NCBI GenBank assembly: GCA_021295675.1
Contig: JAGWBY010000182.1
Span: forward strand, 1 to 9,803
Direction: 5' to 3'
Length of the DNA stretch: 9,803 bases
DNA from: Candidatus Latescibacterota bacterium
Lineage (GTDB): Bacteria; Latescibacterota; UBA2968; UBA8231
Below are positions 7,166 through 9,803 of this stretch, in pieces; positions within the stretch are counted from its first letter, which is position 1; every line of letters starts with the position of its first letter. The notes under the pieces are model-generated. The model was not told the origin of the DNA. It did no database searches and worked only from the letters and a program-made list of their open reading frames with translations. The translations under genes were made by a program, and so were the position numbers.

Positions 7166-9295
7166 AGTAGGCGACCGAAATGGTGCCGACTTGTTCTTCT
7201 GCACCTTCGTCGGTATCTAGCCGAATGCGGTAGATATAGACGCCTGGGGACACCAGACTGCCGTCGGATCGGCGGCCGTCCCAGGAGTACTCTACTACTC
7301 CGGTTTTGATCTGCGTGGTAGCCAAGGTCTGCACCTCGTGGCCCGATAGGTCGTACAGGGCCACTTGCAGGGGCCGGCGCGCGACCACTTCGCGCACGTC
7401 AAAGGAAAGTTGCATGGTATCGTTGACGCGGTCGTTGTTGGGGGTAAAAGGGTTGGGATGCACTCGCACATCCGTCAACAGCCGACCACCTACGCGGGTG
7501 CGCACGGCCAGCACATCGCCACCGTAGCGGAAGGTGGCGTTGCCCGGCTGTACGCGCTGCTTGATGCGGTCGGGATCATCGCTGTTGTACACCCAGCCGG
7601 CAAATTCAGTGCCGAAGCGCAGGACCGGCACTTGGAAGGCGACCTCCACTTGCTTGAAGCGATCAGTCTCCGGGTCTGACAGCTTGCGGTCTAGCGACAC
7701 GATGAAGCGGTCGGTCAGCACTTGGGGCGGGAAGGCCGCCAGATTGACCTCCACGCCGCCGATTTTGACGTGATAGACGGTGTCAACTTGGGTATGGGTG
7801 CCGATCTCGAGTCGGTCAAAGCCCGTGTCGCCGGTCTGGAAATCCGGGCGCACCACGTACGTGAAGTGCTGGGAGCGGGCGTCGTCGACTTCGATCGGCC
7901 AGATCTCGCCCAGTAGGGCGGAAGCCGACAGGGAATGGGCTAGCTGAAACTGTAGCTCGTCGAGGCGAGGGGCCTCGGTTTCAGTGGCAAACAAGGTGAC
8001 CTGCAACTGCATGTAGCGCCGTGGAGAGGGCGACTGCAGGACTGTGCCGTCGGCCCAAGCGGCCGCCTCCTGAGCGTGGTCGCGCAAGCCGTCCTCAAAG
8101 TCGTAGGGAGGCGACCAAAAGCTCCAGTGGTCGCGGTCGTCGCTCGCGGACGGGCAGGCTGAAGTGCTCGTCAAAGCTGATTTCCTCGGCCTCGCCGGTA
8201 ATGGCGTTGGGTTCCCAGTAGATGTGGGGGTTGTGGTCGGTGCCCGTGCGGGTGCGGATTTCGACTTGGGTGCCGGGGGGGCGCTGGCCACTCCAGCGAA
8301 TTTTGCCCCAGTTGATGGGTTGGCCAAAGTCGAGGATGTCGGTTAGATAGCGGGCTTTGCGCACAAAGCCTTGTCCGTAGATTTCTACCTCGGCGATTTC
8401 CCAGTCGCGCACCGGGTCCAAGGCGCGGATGGCGACCCAGCGGATGTGCTGCAGGGGGAAGCGAAAGTCGACCACCACATCGAGGTTTTCGCGCACGCTG
8501 CGCAGAATGCTATAGGCCGAATCGTTGCTCACCCGATAGCCGCCGAGGCCGGCCGAGGAGAAGGACTTTGTGCCAGCGCAATCCTTTGGGGACCGCGAAG
8601 GCATCGTCGGCGATGGGGGCGCTGTTATTGGCTATACCTATTTCGTACCACTCGAGAAAGTTAGCGGCAAAGCTCTCTTCACCAAATGTGTCGGGATCGG
8701 GTTTAGGCTCGGCCATAGCGGCGATGATATGGGCGTCTTCGGTCTTGCTGAGCCGGGGATAGAAGCGGATGCGGTTGATGGGCATTTCAGCGCCGAAATT
8801 GGTAATGGTATTGTTGCGGAAGCCGCGCCCCACCCCTGGAGGTGCCCCCACGCGCTGGACGAAGATGCGGAACATGGCCGTGGTGCGGTCGCCGTCGTAG
8901 GCCCGCAGAGTACTGGGCAGAGTCATGCCCATGAAGGCCGAATTCTCGCCTTGGGTGACGCGGATATTGCCGCCCAGATCGTGAAAGGGTACTTGGCTCT
9001 GGCCGTTTTGGTCCCAACTGACGATGTGGGTCAGGTTCAAGTTGGGGTCAACCCAAGACGGAGTCATGGCCCCATCGGCGTAGTCAATCCACTGGGGGGA
9101 CGTGCCCACTGACTCGGTTCGCACTACTTGGCCGTCGGTGCCGTACACGGTGTAGAAGCCGCCTTCTTCGCCTTCCAGAGCGAGGGGGATGGTCCAGGGA
9201 TTGCCGTCCTCTCCGCCCAGCGCGAATTCGGCCCGATCGCCCGGTGCCGGACTCGCCAGCGCAACGACCAGCCATAATACCCCGTGTTTTCTCAT
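7164..9295 (-). CDS. Paralogue A: secreted discoidin-like/WSxWS protein with FlgD-like C-terminal domain, frameshifted twice
   Basis: Read through two frameshifts this is about 710 residues. It starts at ATG 9295 behind a strong RBS, with a signal peptide (MRKHG, hydrophobic VLWLVVALAS, likely cleavage near DRA/EF). Residues about 120-330 contain a discoidin-like carbohydrate- or surface-binding sandwich (AYDGDRTTAMF, PINRIRFYPRLS, HIRWVAIRALDP, IAEVEIYGQGF). Next come RTRTG and WSFWSPPY (about 385), then SPSPRRYMQLQV and GEIWPIEV. The last 105 residues form a FlgD/CHU_C-like Ig domain (PNPFTPNNDRVND, LYDLSGHEV, SPGVYIYRI) ending SVAY. Frameshift 1 is at 8567-8569: removing one base of a TTT run joins RWHK to SFSSAGLGG. 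Frameshift 2 is near 8138-8146, between SLPVRER and DDRDHW, and fits missing bases (2 modulo 3). It could be a pseudogene, but the domains are complete on both sides of each break. First gene of the five-gene operon. The exact ligand is unknown. Confidence 0.82.
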
Positions 9296-9300
9296 GCAGT

Positions 9301-9307
9301 CCCCTTT
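9301..9307 (-). promoter_or_regulatory. Ribosome binding site of paralogue A
   Basis: On the minus strand AAAGGGG is followed by ACTGC and then the ATG at 9293-9295. The strong purine tract at 5-nt spacing fixes the start of paralogue A. Confidence 0.8.
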
Positions 9308-9318
9308 GGCGAAGAACT

Positions 9319-9355
9319 AAAAAAAAGCCCGTGTTCCAGCGTGGAACACGGGCTT
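9319..9355 (-). terminator. Strong Rho-independent terminator
   Basis: Two perfectly complementary 13-nt arms (9343-9355 and 9325-9337) flank a 5-nt loop (9338-9342). On the minus strand a run of eight T follows (9326-9319). The stem is GC-rich. It lies 50 bp after the stop of the partial gene at 9406, so it fits termination of that gene. Its T-run stops only 11 nt before the ribosome binding site of the next gene, so it also lies in the leader of the downstream operon if that operon is transcribed from further upstream. Confidence 0.93.
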
Positions 9356-9405
9356 CCGAGAGTTGCCCTCTAGCTGGATTGAGGTGATTCCAGCGGAGAC
9401 GCCAC

Positions 9406-9803
9406 CTACTTAAAGTGGGACTTAATGCGGCCCCAGCTATCGTCCTCGACTGCAGTAGAAGCGACAAAGGCCGGATCCGGCTCGGCTAGGAACCAATCGT
9501 TGACAGACGAACAGCAATTATCAAGCGTGCTCCAGTAGCCGCAGCAACCGGGGGTGCGATAGTTGTTGAAGTCGCCGTCGTTGTCGATCTGGACGATGGA
9601 AATGTGGATGATCTGACCTTCTTCCAGATCCCATACCTCCAAATCGTCGGGCTGGTAGCCGCCCTCTAGGCCTACGGGGTACGAGCCTATGGGCGTGAGA
9701 CCCATTTCGTAGTAATAGGTGCTTTCGCCGAATTCGTCGCCATCCCAAGTGTAGTTGAATTCGAGCCAATCAGTGCCGGGCCATATCCACTCGGTGCCGG
9801 TCA
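9406..9803 (-). CDS. C-terminal part of an unrecognised, probably exported acidic protein
   Basis: The open frame enters from beyond the right edge (no start in the window) and ends at TAG 9406-9408; about 132 residues are visible. I do not recognise the family. The visible part is rich in aromatic and acidic residues (stretches such as GTEWIWPGTDW and WDGDEFGESTYYYEMG). It then has a beta-strand-like segment followed by DNDGDFNNY, which resembles a calcium-binding loop, and two vicinal cysteine pairs (GCCGYW...DNCCSS, eight residues apart) that suggest disulfides and hence an exported location. It ends in TAVEDDSWGRIKSHFK. The VE-x-x-SWG-x-IK tail reminds me of C-terminal tails on secreted proteins of FCB-type candidate phyla; that is an impression from memory. 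A competing frame starting at 9769 is a shadow, because the 9406 frame stays open to the window edge. A terminator follows directly. Confidence 0.75.
   Translation of the reverse strand, partial: TGTEWIWPGTDWLEFNYTWDGDEFGESTYYYEMGLTPIGSYPVGLEGGYQPDDLEVWDLEEGQIIHISIVQIDNDGDFNNYRTPGCCGYWSTLDNCCSSVNDWFLAEPDPAFVASTAVEDDSWGRIKSHFK

Noticed and set aside
7154..7204. Upstream ATG (7204) as the start of paralogue B
   Set aside because: It overlaps paralogue A by 41 bp and adds a polar extension before the signal peptide, whereas GTG 7153 has AGGAG at 7 nt.
2446..8569. Programmed ribosomal frameshifting
   Set aside because: None of the six sites has a slippery heptamer with a stimulatory element, and the shifts go in different directions in unrelated genes.

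Overview
The window is GC-rich, and every gene I can support lies on the minus strand. It reads right to left as a run of exported-protein genes. The main family (three paralogues) carries Sec signal peptides, F5/8-type C (discoidin)-like and WSxWS-type beta domains, and a C-terminal FlgD/CHU_C-like Ig domain with the signature PNPFTPN(N/G/S)D(R/G)(V/I)ND. Secreted proteins of this build are typical of FCB-group bacteria and related candidate phyla (Latescibacterota-, Fibrobacterota- or Poribacteria-like). That placement is inferred from protein style only; there is no rRNA or other marker.

Layout in transcription order: (1) 9803-9406, the 3' part of an unidentified acidic, Cys-pair-containing protein. 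(2) 9319-9355, a strong intrinsic terminator. (3) 9295-7164, paralogue A (two frameshifts). (4) 7153-5114, paralogue B (intact). (5) 5112-3505, a lipoprotein with two parvulin-type (PpiC/SurA-like) peptidyl-prolyl isomerase domains (two frameshifts). (6) 3478-256, paralogue D, the largest (two frameshifts). (7) 231-1, the start of a further exported protein that runs off the window. Gaps between genes 3 to 7 are 10, 1, 26 and 24 bp, so they look like one operon: a periplasmic foldase made together with large surface or secreted beta-rich proteins that may be its clients.

The most unusual points are as follows. (a) A 137-bp inverted-repeat element with 21-bp perfect arms lies in frame inside the signal-peptide region of the last gene, much like the Rickettsia palindromic elements that insert into coding genes. 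(b) A roughly 30-residue repeat (core Y-x-x-L-P-x-x-x-[RQ]-G-x-I) sits in loops of several different domains, and three tandem copies expand one loop of paralogue D by about 110 residues relative to A and B. (c) Six frameshifts interrupt three of the five operon genes. Some are repaired by one base; two coincide with this repeat and fit small deletions. (d) The terminator ends 11 nt before the ribosome binding site of the operon's first gene, leaving no room for a promoter downstream of it.

No RNA genes, CRISPR array, insertion sequence or integrase are visible, and no gene-free stretch exceeds 300 bp. Long plus-strand reading frames are shadows of the minus-strand genes.
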